NCBI RefSeq assembly: GCF_000423065.1
Contig: NZ_AUHG01000011.1
Span: forward strand, 682,001 to 746,000
Direction: 5' to 3'
DNA: 64,000 nt
DNA from: Christiangramia echinicola DSM 19838
GTDB lineage: Bacteria > Bacteroidota > Bacteroidia > Flavobacteriales > Flavobacteriaceae
Shown: positions 9,482-17,257 of the stretch, one piece after another
Layout: the number at the start of each line of letters is the position of its first letter
How positions within the stretch are numbered: position 1 is the stretch's first letter
Position numbers and translations under genes: made by a program
The notes under the pieces: model-generated
The model's database searches: none
The model's input: only the letters and a program-made list of their open reading frames with translations
What the model was told of the DNA's origin: nothing

Positions 9482-10755
9482 TGGATACACTGCTGGAAAA
9501 AGATAAAATATACAAACCAACCCACGAAGCCGTTAAACAGGCTGCTGAAAGAATTTCCAAAGTGGTTTTAAAAACACCATTGGCTGAATCTTTTACTTAT
9601 AGCAAGAAGTTTGAAGCCAATGTAATGCTGAAAAGAGAAGACCTGCAACAGGTTCGATCTTATAAGATTCGCGGTGCGTATAATAAGATTTCCAGCTTGC
9701 CCAAAGATCAGCTTGAAAAAGGAGTGATCTGTGCCAGCGCCGGGAATCATGCGCAGGGTGTCGCTTTTGCCTGCAATAAACTGAAGGTTAAGGGAGTGAT
9801 CTATATGCCCGGTACCACTCCAAAACAAAAGGTGGAACAAACCGAAATGTTTGGTGGTGAATGGGTAGAGGTCGTTCTGAAAGGCGATACCTATGACGAT
9901 TCTTTTAAGAGTGCCATGAAGCAAATGCATGAGCAGGGTCTTGTATTTATTCATCCATTCGATGATGAAAAAGTAATAGAAGGCCAGGCGACCATCGCTT
10001 TGGAAATTCTCGAGCAGGCTGATGCCCCAATAGATTATATTTTCGCTCCCCTTGGTGGTGGCGGATTGCTTGCAGGGGTTTCTTCTATGTTTAAAGAGTT
10101 GTCACCGAATACAAAAATTATAGGGATTGAGCCCGCTGGGGCACCTTCTATGAAAACTTCCCTCAAGGAAGGAAAGGTAATAGAATTGGCTAATATCGAA
10201 AGATTTGTGGACGGAGCGTCAGTTCAGAAAGTGGGATCCAGAAATTTCGCGATCTGTAAAGAGAATCTGGATGAAATGATCACCGTTCCTGAAGGTAAAA
10301 TATGCCAGACCATTCTTGATCTTTATAACCAGGATGCTATGGTGGTAGAACCGGCAGGAGCCATGGCAATCTCAGCGCTGGATCTTTATGCGGAAAAGAT
10401 CAAAGGCAAGAACGTGGTCTGTATCGTTAGTGGCAGTAATAATGATATCATCAGGATGGCAGAGATAAAGGAAAGAGCTCTGCTTTATTCAGGATTGAAA
10501 CATTATTTCGTGGTTGTTTTTCCGCAGAGAGCAGGAGCATTAAAGGAATTTGTCGCTAAGGTGTTGGGACCTAATGATGATATTACCCATTTTGAATACT
10601 CAAAAAAGCACAATCGGTCTAATGGACCAGCAGTTGTCGGGATTGAATTAAAAGATCCGAAAGACTTCGGACCGCTTGTAGACAGGATGAAAAAAAGAAA
10701 TTTTTATGGTGAATATCTGAATGATAATCCAAATTTATTTCAATTTTTGATCTAG
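9481..10755 (+). CDS. ilvA: Threonine dehydratase (threonine deaminase)
   Basis: The 424-residue PLP enzyme makes 2-oxobutyrate from threonine, the committing step of isoleucine synthesis. The PLP lysine lies in YKIRGAYNK, the phosphate loop in GGGGLLAG, and SASAGNHAQGVAFA is the substrate loop. The C-terminal region (from about 335, HYFVVVFPQRAGALKEFV) is one ACT-like regulatory domain, the shorter Bacillus-type arrangement. It is the last gene of the ilv operon; its presence fits biosynthetic rather than catabolic use. Confidence 0.95.
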   Translation: MDTLLEKDKIYKPTHEAVKQAAERISKVVLKTPLAESFTYSKKFEANVMLKREDLQQVRSYKIRGAYNKISSLPKDQLEKGVICASAGNHAQGVAFACNKLKVKGVIYMPGTTPKQKVEQTEMFGGEWVEVVLKGDTYDDSFKSAMKQMHEQGLVFIHPFDDEKVIEGQATIALEILEQADAPIDYIFAPLGGGGLLAGVSSMFKELSPNTKIIGIEPAGAPSMKTSLKEGKVIELANIERFVDGASVQKVGSRNFAICKENLDEMITVPEGKICQTILDLYNQDAMVVEPAGAMAISALDLYAEKIKGKNVVCIVSGSNNDIIRMAEIKERALLYSGLKHYFVVVFPQRAGALKEFVAKVLGPNDDITHFEYSKKHNRSNGPAVVGIELKDPKDFGPLVDRMKKRNFYGEYLNDNPNLFQFLI

Positions 10756-10782
10756 TAAATGCCTGTAAACTAAAAATTTGTA

Positions 10783-10790
10783 TACATTTG
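10783..10790 (+). promoter_or_regulatory. Candidate -7 promoter element before the arginine leader
   Basis: TACATTTG matches the Bacteroidota sigma factor -7 consensus TAnnTTTG. It lies only four bases before the ATG of the first Arg-rich mini-ORF, so transcription from it would give an almost leaderless mini-ORF message, perhaps starting at the second ATG (10798). I see no convincing -33 TTTG at the usual spacing. Read-through from ilvA remains possible. Confidence 0.4.
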
Positions 10791-10794
10791 TAAC

Positions 10795-10854
10795 ATGATG
10801 TCTATCAAACAGATAATATTACCCCGTTTCAATTTCAGGCCCCGCCGCTTCTAG
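10795..10854 (+). CDS. Putative arginine leader peptide 1 (19 residues)
   Basis: A mini-ORF, ATG ATG ... TAG, encodes MMSIKQIILPRFNFRPRRF, with four Arg among the last nine residues (codons CGT, AGG, CGC, CGC). It follows the ilvA stop by 39 bases and precedes the arginine gene cluster. CGTTTC in its codons 11-12 (10825-10830) can pair with GAAACG at 10865-10870, which is followed by ATTTTCT. A role as arginine-sensing leader peptide is inference from composition and position. Confidence 0.5.
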   Translation: MMSIKQIILPRFNFRPRRF

Positions 10855-10877
10855 GCAGTGACCCGAAACGATTTTCT
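10825..10877 (+). promoter_or_regulatory. Long-range hairpin spanning the end of arginine leader 1
   Basis: CGTTTC at 10825-10830 and GAAACG at 10865-10870 are perfectly complementary, with a small inner GCC/GGC pairing at 10844-10846 and 10854-10856, and ATTTTCT directly after the right arm. The left arm lies inside the Arg-rich mini-ORF and would be opened by a translating ribosome. The right arm can also pair with an identical CGTTTC inside leader 2 (10976-10981). This could be a terminator or an antiterminator switch; it is weaker than the ilv case. Confidence 0.35.
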
Positions 10878-10966
10878 ATTAATATTATTTGATTTTTTCC
10901 ATTTTGACTTACTTAAACAGCATAGAATACAAACTTAATATCAGCACATTTTCTGATATTTCTCTT

Positions 10967-10996
10967 ATGCGCCGCCGTTTCCCCCGTCGCACGTAA
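10967..10996 (+). CDS. Putative arginine leader peptide 2 (9 residues)
   Basis: ATG CGC CGC CGT TTC CCC CGT CGC ACG TAA encodes MRRRFPRRT, five Arg in nine residues, all by CGC or CGT. The frame could extend upstream to TTG at 10904 (30 residues in total), but the ATG form is the simplest. The stop codon lies in the loop of a small perfect hairpin, CGCAC-GTAA-GTGCG (10988-11001). It starts 122 bases before the candidate argA gene. It would be hard to explain as chance in this AT-rich genome, but function is unproven. Confidence 0.55.
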   Translation: MRRRFPRRT

Positions 10997-11088
10997 GTGC
11001 GTCTATATATTTATGGAACTTAGGTGAGTCCGGTTCCGCTCTCGAAAACCCAAATCAAAATATTTTTTTCAACATAAATTTTTAGCAG

Positions 11089-11730
11089 ATGAAAATTGTC
11101 ATTGCTAATAAATCTCATGCTTCTTATGCTGAGATCATTTGTAATACTATAGAAGAGTCGGCGAAAGTCCGTGGGACAGGTATTGCCCGCAGGACACCAG
11201 ATTACATCATTAATAAGATGGAAAAGGGAAATGCCGTGATCGCTCTTGATGGTGAAAAGTTCGCCGGATTCTGTTATATAGAAACCTGGAGCCATGATAA
11301 ATATGTGGCCAATTCCGGACTTATAGTTCATCCCGATTACAGAAATCAGGGCCTCGCCAAGGATATAAAGGAGGTCATCTTTAAACACTCCAGAACAAAA
11401 TATCCGGAGGCGAAGATTTTTGGGATCACTACAGGTCTTGCTGTTATGAAGATCAATTACGATCTTGGATATCAGCCCGTAACTTTTTCTGAACTTACCG
11501 ATGATGAATCTTTCTGGAAAGGTTGTCAGACCTGCAAGAATTACGACGTCCTAACCAGAACAGAACACAAGATGTGTTTATGTACGGGGATGATGTATGA
11601 TCCTGAAAAAAAGAAAGAAACCAAGAAACCCGAAAAGCCTAAAAGTAAGTTTAACGATAAGGCATTTCAAAGATTAAAGCATATAAAACAAACGCTTTTT
11701 TATAAAAAGGAAAAAGCAGAGAATAAATAA
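11089..11730 (+). CDS. GNAT-family acyltransferase, candidate first enzyme of arginine synthesis
   Basis: The 213-residue protein has a GNAT core (residues 1-140, acetyl-CoA loop in VHPDYRNQGLAKDIKEVI), a Cys cluster (CQTCKNY...CLCTGMMYD), and a Lys-rich tail from about 168. It is the first gene after the Arg-rich leaders and before argG, and no classical argA or argJ is visible in the cluster although argB, argC, argD, argF' and argE are. It is therefore the best candidate for N-acylation of glutamate, with acetyl- or succinyl-CoA as donor. That role rests on context; the fold call is firm. Confidence 0.75.
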   Translation: MKIVIANKSHASYAEIICNTIEESAKVRGTGIARRTPDYIINKMEKGNAVIALDGEKFAGFCYIETWSHDKYVANSGLIVHPDYRNQGLAKDIKEVIFKHSRTKYPEAKIFGITTGLAVMKINYDLGYQPVTFSELTDDESFWKGCQTCKNYDVLTRTEHKMCLCTGMMYDPEKKKETKKPEKPKSKFNDKAFQRLKHIKQTLFYKKEKAENK

Positions 11731-11736
11731 CAAATT

Positions 11737-11816
11737 CGTCAAGCCGAATTTATTTCAGCTTCTGAAGAGATCCTGAAATCGAAGATTCGACGAAGTCAAA
11801 CAAGTTCAGGATGACG
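11737..11816 (+). repeat. Intergenic palindromic repeat, family A (80 bp)
   Basis: An imperfect palindrome beginning CGTCAAG and ending CAAGTTCAGGATGACG, with the internal segment AATCGAAGATTCGACGAAGT shared with the copy at 17081. It fills the gap between the GNAT gene and argG, which begins 16 bases later. Confidence 0.75.
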
Positions 11817-11832
11817 ATTTACTAAGAATAAA

Positions 11833-13020
11833 ATGAAAAAAATAGTTATAGCATACAGCGGAGGATTGGATACCTCATACTGCGCGAAATATTTATCTGA
11901 AGAAGAAGGATTTGAAGTTCACGCGGTGAGTGTGAATACCGGAGGTTTTTCAGAAGAAGAAATTCAAAAGATAGGAGATAACGCTAAAAAGATCGGAGCC
12001 AGCAGTTATAAGAATATCGATGCGATCTCCTCTTTTTATCAGAAAGTGGTAAAATATCTCATCTTCGGAAATGTGCTGAAGAACGATACCTATCCATTAT
12101 CGGTAAGTGCGGAAAGAATAATCCAGGCGATAGAAATAGTAAATTATGCTAAGAAAGTCGGTGCAGGATATATCGCTCATGGAAGTACCGGTGCCGGAAA
12201 CGACCAGGTGAGATTTGATATGATCTTCCAGATCATTGCTCCTGAAATTAAGATCATAACCCCAATAAGAGATAAACAACTTTCAAGACAGGAAGAGATC
12301 GAGTACCTTAAAAGTAAAGACGTTGAGATGAACTGGGAAAAAGCCAAATATTCGGTGAATAAAGGTCTTTGGGGAACCAGTGTTGGAGGAGCGGAAACTC
12401 TGACTTCAGAAAAAGCATTACCGGAAGAAGCCTATCCATCGCAACTAAAGGATAAGAAACAAAAGCAAGTCAAACTAAGCTTTACAAAAGGCGAATTGAC
12501 TGCGATCGATGGGAAGGAAAATGTACCGGAAAAGAATATCGAAATTCTCGAAGGGATTGCTTCAAAATATGCCATTGGCAGAGATATTCACGTTGGGGAT
12601 ACTATTATTGGAATTAAAGGTAGAGTAGGATTTGAAGCCGCTGCCGCATTGATCACGATCAAAGCACATCATTTACTGGAAAAGCATACTTTGAGTAAAT
12701 GGCAACTTCAGCATAAAGATTATACCTCCAATTGGTATGGAATGCATTTGCATGAAGGTCTATACCTTGATCCAGTGATGCGTGATTTTGAGGCTCAATT
12801 GGAAAGTTCCCAGGGCAAGGTTACCGGAGATGTGTTTGTTACGCTTCATCCTTATAGATTCACTTTAGACGGAATAAAGTCTCCAAACGATCTCATGAAC
12901 AGCAGTTTTGGGAATTATGGCGAAGAGAACAAAGCCTGGACTGCCGATGATGCGAAAGGATTTATTAAGATACTTTCAAATTCAGGGAAAATCTATCAAC
13001 ATGTAAATCAGGATTCATGA
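11833..13020 (+). CDS. argG: Argininosuccinate synthase
   Basis: The 395-residue enzyme ligates citrulline and aspartate using ATP. The N-terminal PP-loop IAYSGGLDTSYCAKYL and the motif YIAHGSTGAGNDQVRFD are diagnostic. Its last four bases overlap the argC start (ATGA), so it is translationally coupled to argC. It sits 16 bases downstream of a palindromic repeat. Confidence 0.97.
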   Translation: MKKIVIAYSGGLDTSYCAKYLSEEEGFEVHAVSVNTGGFSEEEIQKIGDNAKKIGASSYKNIDAISSFYQKVVKYLIFGNVLKNDTYPLSVSAERIIQAIEIVNYAKKVGAGYIAHGSTGAGNDQVRFDMIFQIIAPEIKIITPIRDKQLSRQEEIEYLKSKDVEMNWEKAKYSVNKGLWGTSVGGAETLTSEKALPEEAYPSQLKDKKQKQVKLSFTKGELTAIDGKENVPEKNIEILEGIASKYAIGRDIHVGDTIIGIKGRVGFEAAAALITIKAHHLLEKHTLSKWQLQHKDYTSNWYGMHLHEGLYLDPVMRDFEAQLESSQGKVTGDVFVTLHPYRFTLDGIKSPNDLMNSSFGNYGEENKAWTADDAKGFIKILSNSGKIYQHVNQDS

Positions 13021-13982
13021 TAGAAGCAGGAATCATAGGAGGCGCGGGGTATACCGCTGGCGAATTAATCAGGATCCTGCTGAATCACCCAGAGGTGAAT
13101 CTGAATTTTGTTTTTAGTACTTCACAACCGGGGAAACCTGTTCATAGTATTCATCAGGATCTAATCGGCGATACAGAACTTAAGTTTTCTAATAAGATCA
13201 ATCCTGAAGCAGATGTGGTTTTTCTTTGTCTAGGTCACGGAAATTCTAAAAAGTTTCTTTCTGAAAATCAGTTTTCAGAAAACACAAAAATAATTGATCT
13301 GAGTACAGATTTCAGAATGAAAGCTGAAGATCACGAATTTGTATACGGACTTCCGGAATTGAATAAAAAGGAAATCAAATCAGCGGATTACATTGCTAAC
13401 CCGGGTTGTTTTGCTACCGCTATCACCCTGGCCATTCTTCCTTTAGCCGAAACAAATTTATTGAATGATGAGGTGCACGTTAACGCGGTTACCGGTTCAA
13501 CCGGGGCAGGAACTTCATTATCTGCCACTACACATTTTACCTGGAGGGATAATAATTTCTCAGCCTATAAGTCTTTTGGACATCAGCATTTGCATGAGAT
13601 AGGGCAGAGTTTAAAACAGCTGCAGAAAAATCATAGTTCAGAAATTAATTTTATTCCGAATAGAGGAAATTTTTCAAGGGGAATTCATGCGACCGCGTAC
13701 ACAAAGTTTTCAGGAGAGTTTGAAGAAGCCAAAAAGCTCTATAATGAATTCTATAAGGATGCAGTATTTACTTTTCTAACTGAAGAGGAACTGCATTTAA
13801 AGCAGGTGGTTAATACAAATAAATGTATTCTGAGATTGGAGAAATATGGTGATAAACTTTTGATCACGAGTGTGATCGATAATTTATTGAAAGGCGCTTC
13901 AGGTCAGGCAGTACAGAACATGAATTTAATGTTTGGCCTTGATGAGAAATCAGGCTTGAACTTAAAGGCAAGTTATTTTTGA
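13017..13982 (+). CDS. argC: N-acyl-gamma-glutamyl-phosphate reductase
   Basis: The 321-residue NADPH enzyme reduces N-acylglutamyl phosphate to the semialdehyde. It has the Rossmann start IIGGAGYTAGELIRILLNHP and the catalytic Cys in YIANPGCFATAITLAI. Length is at the short end for the family. It is followed at once by a family A palindrome. Confidence 0.96.
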   Translation: MIEAGIIGGAGYTAGELIRILLNHPEVNLNFVFSTSQPGKPVHSIHQDLIGDTELKFSNKINPEADVVFLCLGHGNSKKFLSENQFSENTKIIDLSTDFRMKAEDHEFVYGLPELNKKEIKSADYIANPGCFATAITLAILPLAETNLLNDEVHVNAVTGSTGAGTSLSATTHFTWRDNNFSAYKSFGHQHLHEIGQSLKQLQKNHSSEINFIPNRGNFSRGIHATAYTKFSGEFEEAKKLYNEFYKDAVFTFLTEEELHLKQVVNTNKCILRLEKYGDKLLITSVIDNLLKGASGQAVQNMNLMFGLDEKSGLNLKASYF

Positions 13983-13986
13983 TGTA

Positions 13987-14044
13987 CGTCATCCCTTAAC
14001 TTGATTCAGGATCTCAGAGAAGCTGAATCAAGTTCAGCTTGACG
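13987..14044 (+). repeat. Intergenic palindromic repeat, family A (58 bp)
   Basis: A near-perfect palindrome: CGTCA at the left end and TGACG at the right, with AACTTGATTCAG (about 13998-14009) complementary to CTGAATCAAGTT (about 14021-14032). It occupies the gap between argC and proC and could fold into a long stem in the transcript. Confidence 0.85.
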
Positions 14045-14064
14045 ATTTTAAAACAAATTTTAAT

Positions 14065-14859
14065 ATGAAAATAGCAATTATCGGTACAGGGAACCTGGGA
14101 GTTTCGATCGCTAAAGGATTGATCTTTAGTAATGCTTTTACCACGCTTTATCTTACCAAGCGAGATCTTGATGATATTCAGGAACTTTCTGAATATTCAA
14201 AGGTCACTTTGACTTCAGATAATGTGGAGGCAATTAAGAATTCAGATATTCTGATCTTCGCTGTTCAACCCACCCAATTCGAAAGAATTCTTACAGAGAT
14301 CAAAGACGAACTTACCGATAAACATGTGCTAATCTCTACGGTTACCGGATTTATGATTCCGCGAATGGAAGAAGTAATTGGAAAGGATCATTTTATCATC
14401 AGATCCATGCCCAATACCGCGATTGCGGTTGGAAAATCGATGACCTGTCTTTGCAGTAACGAAATCGGGCAAAAAAGGATCAAGATCGCCGAAGCCATTT
14501 TCAACCGTTTAGGTACAAGTATCATCATTCCGGAAAATAAGATGCAGGCAGCGACTGTAATTTGTGCAAGCGGTGTCGCTTTCTGGATGCGTTTGATACG
14601 CGCAACTACTCAGGGAGCTGTACAGCTTGGGTTTGACGCGAAAGACGCTCAGGAGCTCTCTATGCAAACCTGCCTGGGTGCTGCCAGTCTATTGATCGAG
14701 TCCGGTAAACATCCGGAGGAGGAGATCGATAAAGTCACTACTCCGCGAGGCTGCACCATTGAAGGTCTAAACGAAATGGAACATAACGGACTCAGTTCCT
14801 CTCTTATTAAAGGAATCCAGGCTTCTTTCAAAAAAATTAATAATATCTCAGATCAATAA
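14065..14859 (+). CDS. proC: Pyrroline-5-carboxylate reductase
   Basis: The 264-residue enzyme makes proline from pyrroline-5-carboxylate. It shows the Rossmann motif IIGTGNLGVSIAKGL, the FAVQP strand, RSMPNTA and the C-terminal GAASLLIESGKHPEEEIDKVTTPRGCTIEGLNEME signature. It is embedded in the arginine cluster two bases before argD, so proline and arginine synthesis from glutamate are probably co-transcribed. Confidence 0.96.
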   Translation: MKIAIIGTGNLGVSIAKGLIFSNAFTTLYLTKRDLDDIQELSEYSKVTLTSDNVEAIKNSDILIFAVQPTQFERILTEIKDELTDKHVLISTVTGFMIPRMEEVIGKDHFIIRSMPNTAIAVGKSMTCLCSNEIGQKRIKIAEAIFNRLGTSIIIPENKMQAATVICASGVAFWMRLIRATTQGAVQLGFDAKDAQELSMQTCLGAASLLIESGKHPEEEIDKVTTPRGCTIEGLNEMEHNGLSSSLIKGIQASFKKINNISDQ

Positions 14860-14861
14860 TT

Positions 14862-16019
14862 ATGGAATTATTTGATGTTTATCCACTATATAATATAACT
14901 CCGGTTAAAGGAGAAGGTTGCTATGTATTTGATGAAAGCGGAAAAAAATACCTGGATCTTTATGGAGGTCATGCGGTGATCTCTATTGGTCATGCGCATC
15001 CTAAATATGTAAAAGCTATCCAGGAGCAGGTTTCGAAACTTGGATTTTATTCGAACTCGATCAAGAACCCTTTGCAAAAGGAACTGGCCGATAGACTTGA
15101 AGAGGTTTCTGGAGTACAGGATTACAGCCTGTTTTTATGCAGTTCAGGAGCTGAGGCGAATGAGAATGCCTTAAAAGTCGCCTCATTTCATACCGGCAAA
15201 GACAGGGTCATCTATTTTGAAAATGCATTCCACGGAAGGACTTCCGGAGTGGTGGCGATCACCGATAATGAAAATATTAAAGCACCTTTTAACCTTGGGC
15301 ATAAAGCGACAAAACTGGCTTTTAATGATACCGATCCTCTTAAAGCTGAGATCGAAAAAGAGGATGTCGCCGCGGTGATATTTGAAGTCATTCAAGGCGT
15401 AGGCGGACTTGATGAAGCCAGTTCAGAATTCTATAAAGAAGCTGCGGAAATTTGTAAGGAAAATAAGGTAATGTTGATAGTAGATGAAGTTCAATCGGGT
15501 TATGGAAGAACCGGTGATTTCTTTGCATTTCAAAAACATAGTATCAGGCCCGATATTATAACTATGGCTAAAGGAATGGGTAACGGATTTCCCATTGGAG
15601 GAATTCTAATAGATAATAATATTTCCTCGAAATACGGTATGCTGGGAACCACTTTTGGTGGAAATCATCTCGCTTGTGCCGCCGGAATTTCGGTGCTGGA
15701 TGCAATCAAGGAGGAGAATTTGATGCAAAATACCGCTGAAATTTCAGAATATATAAAAGAAAAAGCAGCCAGGATTCCGGAGATTAAAAAGATAAAGGGA
15801 CGAGGCCTGATGATCGGGCTGGAATTCGATTTCGAAATTGCTTCTCTTCGCAAAGAATTGTTATTCGAGTACCAGGTATTTACCGGAGCATCAGCAAACA
15901 AAAAATTGCTCCGTATCCTGCCACCATTAAATATTAAAAAAGAACATTTTGAAACTTTTTTCGATGCTTTGCAGAAAGCATTAAAAAGCCAAACAAAAAA
16001 AATCGAGGCGTCAAGCTGA
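14862..16019 (+). CDS. argD: N-acylornithine aminotransferase
   Basis: The 385-residue class III PLP aminotransferase has the motif IVDEVQSGYGRTGDFFAFQ with the PLP Lys in TMAKGMGNGFPIGG. It transfers an amino group to the N-acylglutamate semialdehyde. The last three codons and the stop (TCA AGC TGA) lie inside a family A repeat that starts at 16009, so the repeat supplies the end of this gene. Confidence 0.95.
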   Translation: MELFDVYPLYNITPVKGEGCYVFDESGKKYLDLYGGHAVISIGHAHPKYVKAIQEQVSKLGFYSNSIKNPLQKELADRLEEVSGVQDYSLFLCSSGAEANENALKVASFHTGKDRVIYFENAFHGRTSGVVAITDNENIKAPFNLGHKATKLAFNDTDPLKAEIEKEDVAAVIFEVIQGVGGLDEASSEFYKEAAEICKENKVMLIVDEVQSGYGRTGDFFAFQKHSIRPDIITMAKGMGNGFPIGGILIDNNISSKYGMLGTTFGGNHLACAAGISVLDAIKEENLMQNTAEISEYIKEKAARIPEIKKIKGRGLMIGLEFDFEIASLRKELLFEYQVFTGASANKKLLRILPPLNIKKEHFETFFDALQKALKSQTKKIEASS

Positions 16020-16034
16020 ACTTGATTCAGCTTT
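16009..16034 (+). repeat. Half copy of family A repeat overlapping the argD stop codon
   Basis: AAGCTGAA (16013-16020), CTTGA, TTCAGCTT (16026-16033) form a perfect 8-bp hairpin, preceded by CGTC. The argD stop codon TGA (16017-16019) is within the left arm. Confidence 0.8.
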
Positions 16035-16046
16035 ATAAAGAAAGAA

Positions 16047-16108
16047 TGTCATTTCGAACGAAGTGAGAAATCTAATCTTCCTTAGGCGCAAATTTCTTCG
16101 GAATGACA
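16047..16108 (+). repeat. Intergenic palindromic repeat, family B (62 bp)
   Basis: It starts TGTCATTTCGAACGAAG and ends TTTCTTCGGAATGACA, with GAGAAAT and ATTTCTTC as inner arms. It lies 17 bases before the argF' start and is unrelated in sequence to family A. Confidence 0.85.
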
Positions 16109-16125
16109 AATAACAAAATTCTAAA

Positions 16126-17073
16126 ATGAAAAACTACACTAGTATATCAGACATCGATGACCTGGAATCTATGATCGGGGAGGCCAGAAGTTTAAAAACT
16201 AAAAACACGAGTTCCAAAGTTGGAGAAGGCAAAACTCTCGGGATGCTGTTTTTTAATCCGAGTCTGCGTACTCGATTGAGTACAGAGAAAGCAGCAAAAC
16301 TGCTGGGGATGCAGGTAATGGTGATGAATGCAAGTAAAGATGGCTGGGCGCTTGAATTTGAGGATGGAGCGGTAATGAATTCAGATAAGGCTGAACATAT
16401 TAAAGAAGCAGCCGCCGTACTTTCCCAATATTGCGATATAATAGCGGTTAGAGCTTTTCCGGGTTTAAAAGACAGGGAAAAAGATGAATCTGAACTGGTG
16501 CTGAATAGTTTTAAAAAATATGCTACTGTACCGGTGTTAAATCTGGAAAGTGCGACTGGACATCCTTTACAGGCATTGACCGATGCAATTACTATTCAGG
16601 AATTTAATCAGGCCAAAAAGCCAAAAATCGTACTTAGCTGGGCTCCACATCCAAAGGCTTTACCACAATCTGTTGCTAATTCTTTTGCAGAAATGATGCA
16701 GCGTCTGGACGTAGATTTCGTGATCACCAATCCGGAAGGATATGACCTGGATCCAAAAATTAGAAAAGATGTCAAGGTGGAGTATAACCAGGAGAAAGCA
16801 TTTGAAAATGCAGATTTTATTTATGTGAAAAACTGGAGTAGTTATGAGGATTATGGCCAGGTTAAGGAGATTGAAAAAAACTGGACGGTAGATAAGTCAA
16901 AACTAAAGCATACAAATAATGCCAGAGTTATGCACTGTCTACCAGTTAGAAGAAATGTGGTGATTGCAGATGATGTTCTGGATAGTGAGAACTCAATTGT
17001 GATCCAGCAGGCTAATAACAGAACCTATGCAGCCCAGGCTGTTTTGAAAAGAATTTTAGAGTGTGCTAAATAA
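16126..17073 (+). CDS. argF': N-acylornithine carbamoyltransferase (probable N-succinyl type)
   Basis: The 315-residue enzyme carbamoylates N-acylornithine. Carbamoyl-phosphate motif FFNPSLRTRLSTEKA (42-56), HPLQALTDA and HCLPVRRN are present, and the sequence follows the Bacteroides fragilis succinylornithine enzyme closely, including WAPHPKALPQSVANSFAE. In that family one loop residue sets the acyl group: Pro90 in the B. fragilis succinyl enzyme and Glu92 in the Xanthomonas acetyl enzyme (from memory). Here the position is Ala89 (SDKAEH), which argues against the acetyl type. It is flanked by repeats on both sides. Confidence 0.88.
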   Translation: MKNYTSISDIDDLESMIGEARSLKTKNTSSKVGEGKTLGMLFFNPSLRTRLSTEKAAKLLGMQVMVMNASKDGWALEFEDGAVMNSDKAEHIKEAAAVLSQYCDIIAVRAFPGLKDREKDESELVLNSFKKYATVPVLNLESATGHPLQALTDAITIQEFNQAKKPKIVLSWAPHPKALPQSVANSFAEMMQRLDVDFVITNPEGYDLDPKIRKDVKVEYNQEKAFENADFIYVKNWSSYEDYGQVKEIEKNWTVDKSKLKHTNNARVMHCLPVRRNVVIADDVLDSENSIVIQQANNRTYAAQAVLKRILECAK

Positions 17074-17080
17074 ACAGTTC

Positions 17081-17160
17081 CGTCATTCTGAACTTGATTC
17101 AGGATCTCTGGAGAAGCTGAAATCGAAGATTCAACGAAGTTAAATAAGTTAAGGATAACG
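17081..17160 (+). repeat. Intergenic palindromic repeat, family A (80 bp)
   Basis: It begins CGTCATTCTGAACTTGATTC and ends AAGTTAAGGATAACG; its centre AATCGAAGATTCAACGAAGT matches the copy at 11737. It begins seven bases after the argF' stop. Confidence 0.8.
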
Positions 17161-17170
17161 TTTAATTATA

Positions 17171-17240
17171 TGTCATTTCGAACGAAGTGAGAAATCTTTT
17201 AATATGAGATTCCTCGGTCGAATTCTCCCTCGGAATGACT
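17171..17240 (+). repeat. Intergenic palindromic repeat, family B (70 bp)
   Basis: It begins TGTCATTTCGAACGAAGTGA, identical to the start of the copy at 16047, and ends CCCTCGGAATGAC. An in-frame ATG at 17204 inside this element gives a false 18-residue extension to argB. Confidence 0.85.
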
Positions 17241-17257
17241 TTAAGCGAATAAATGGT

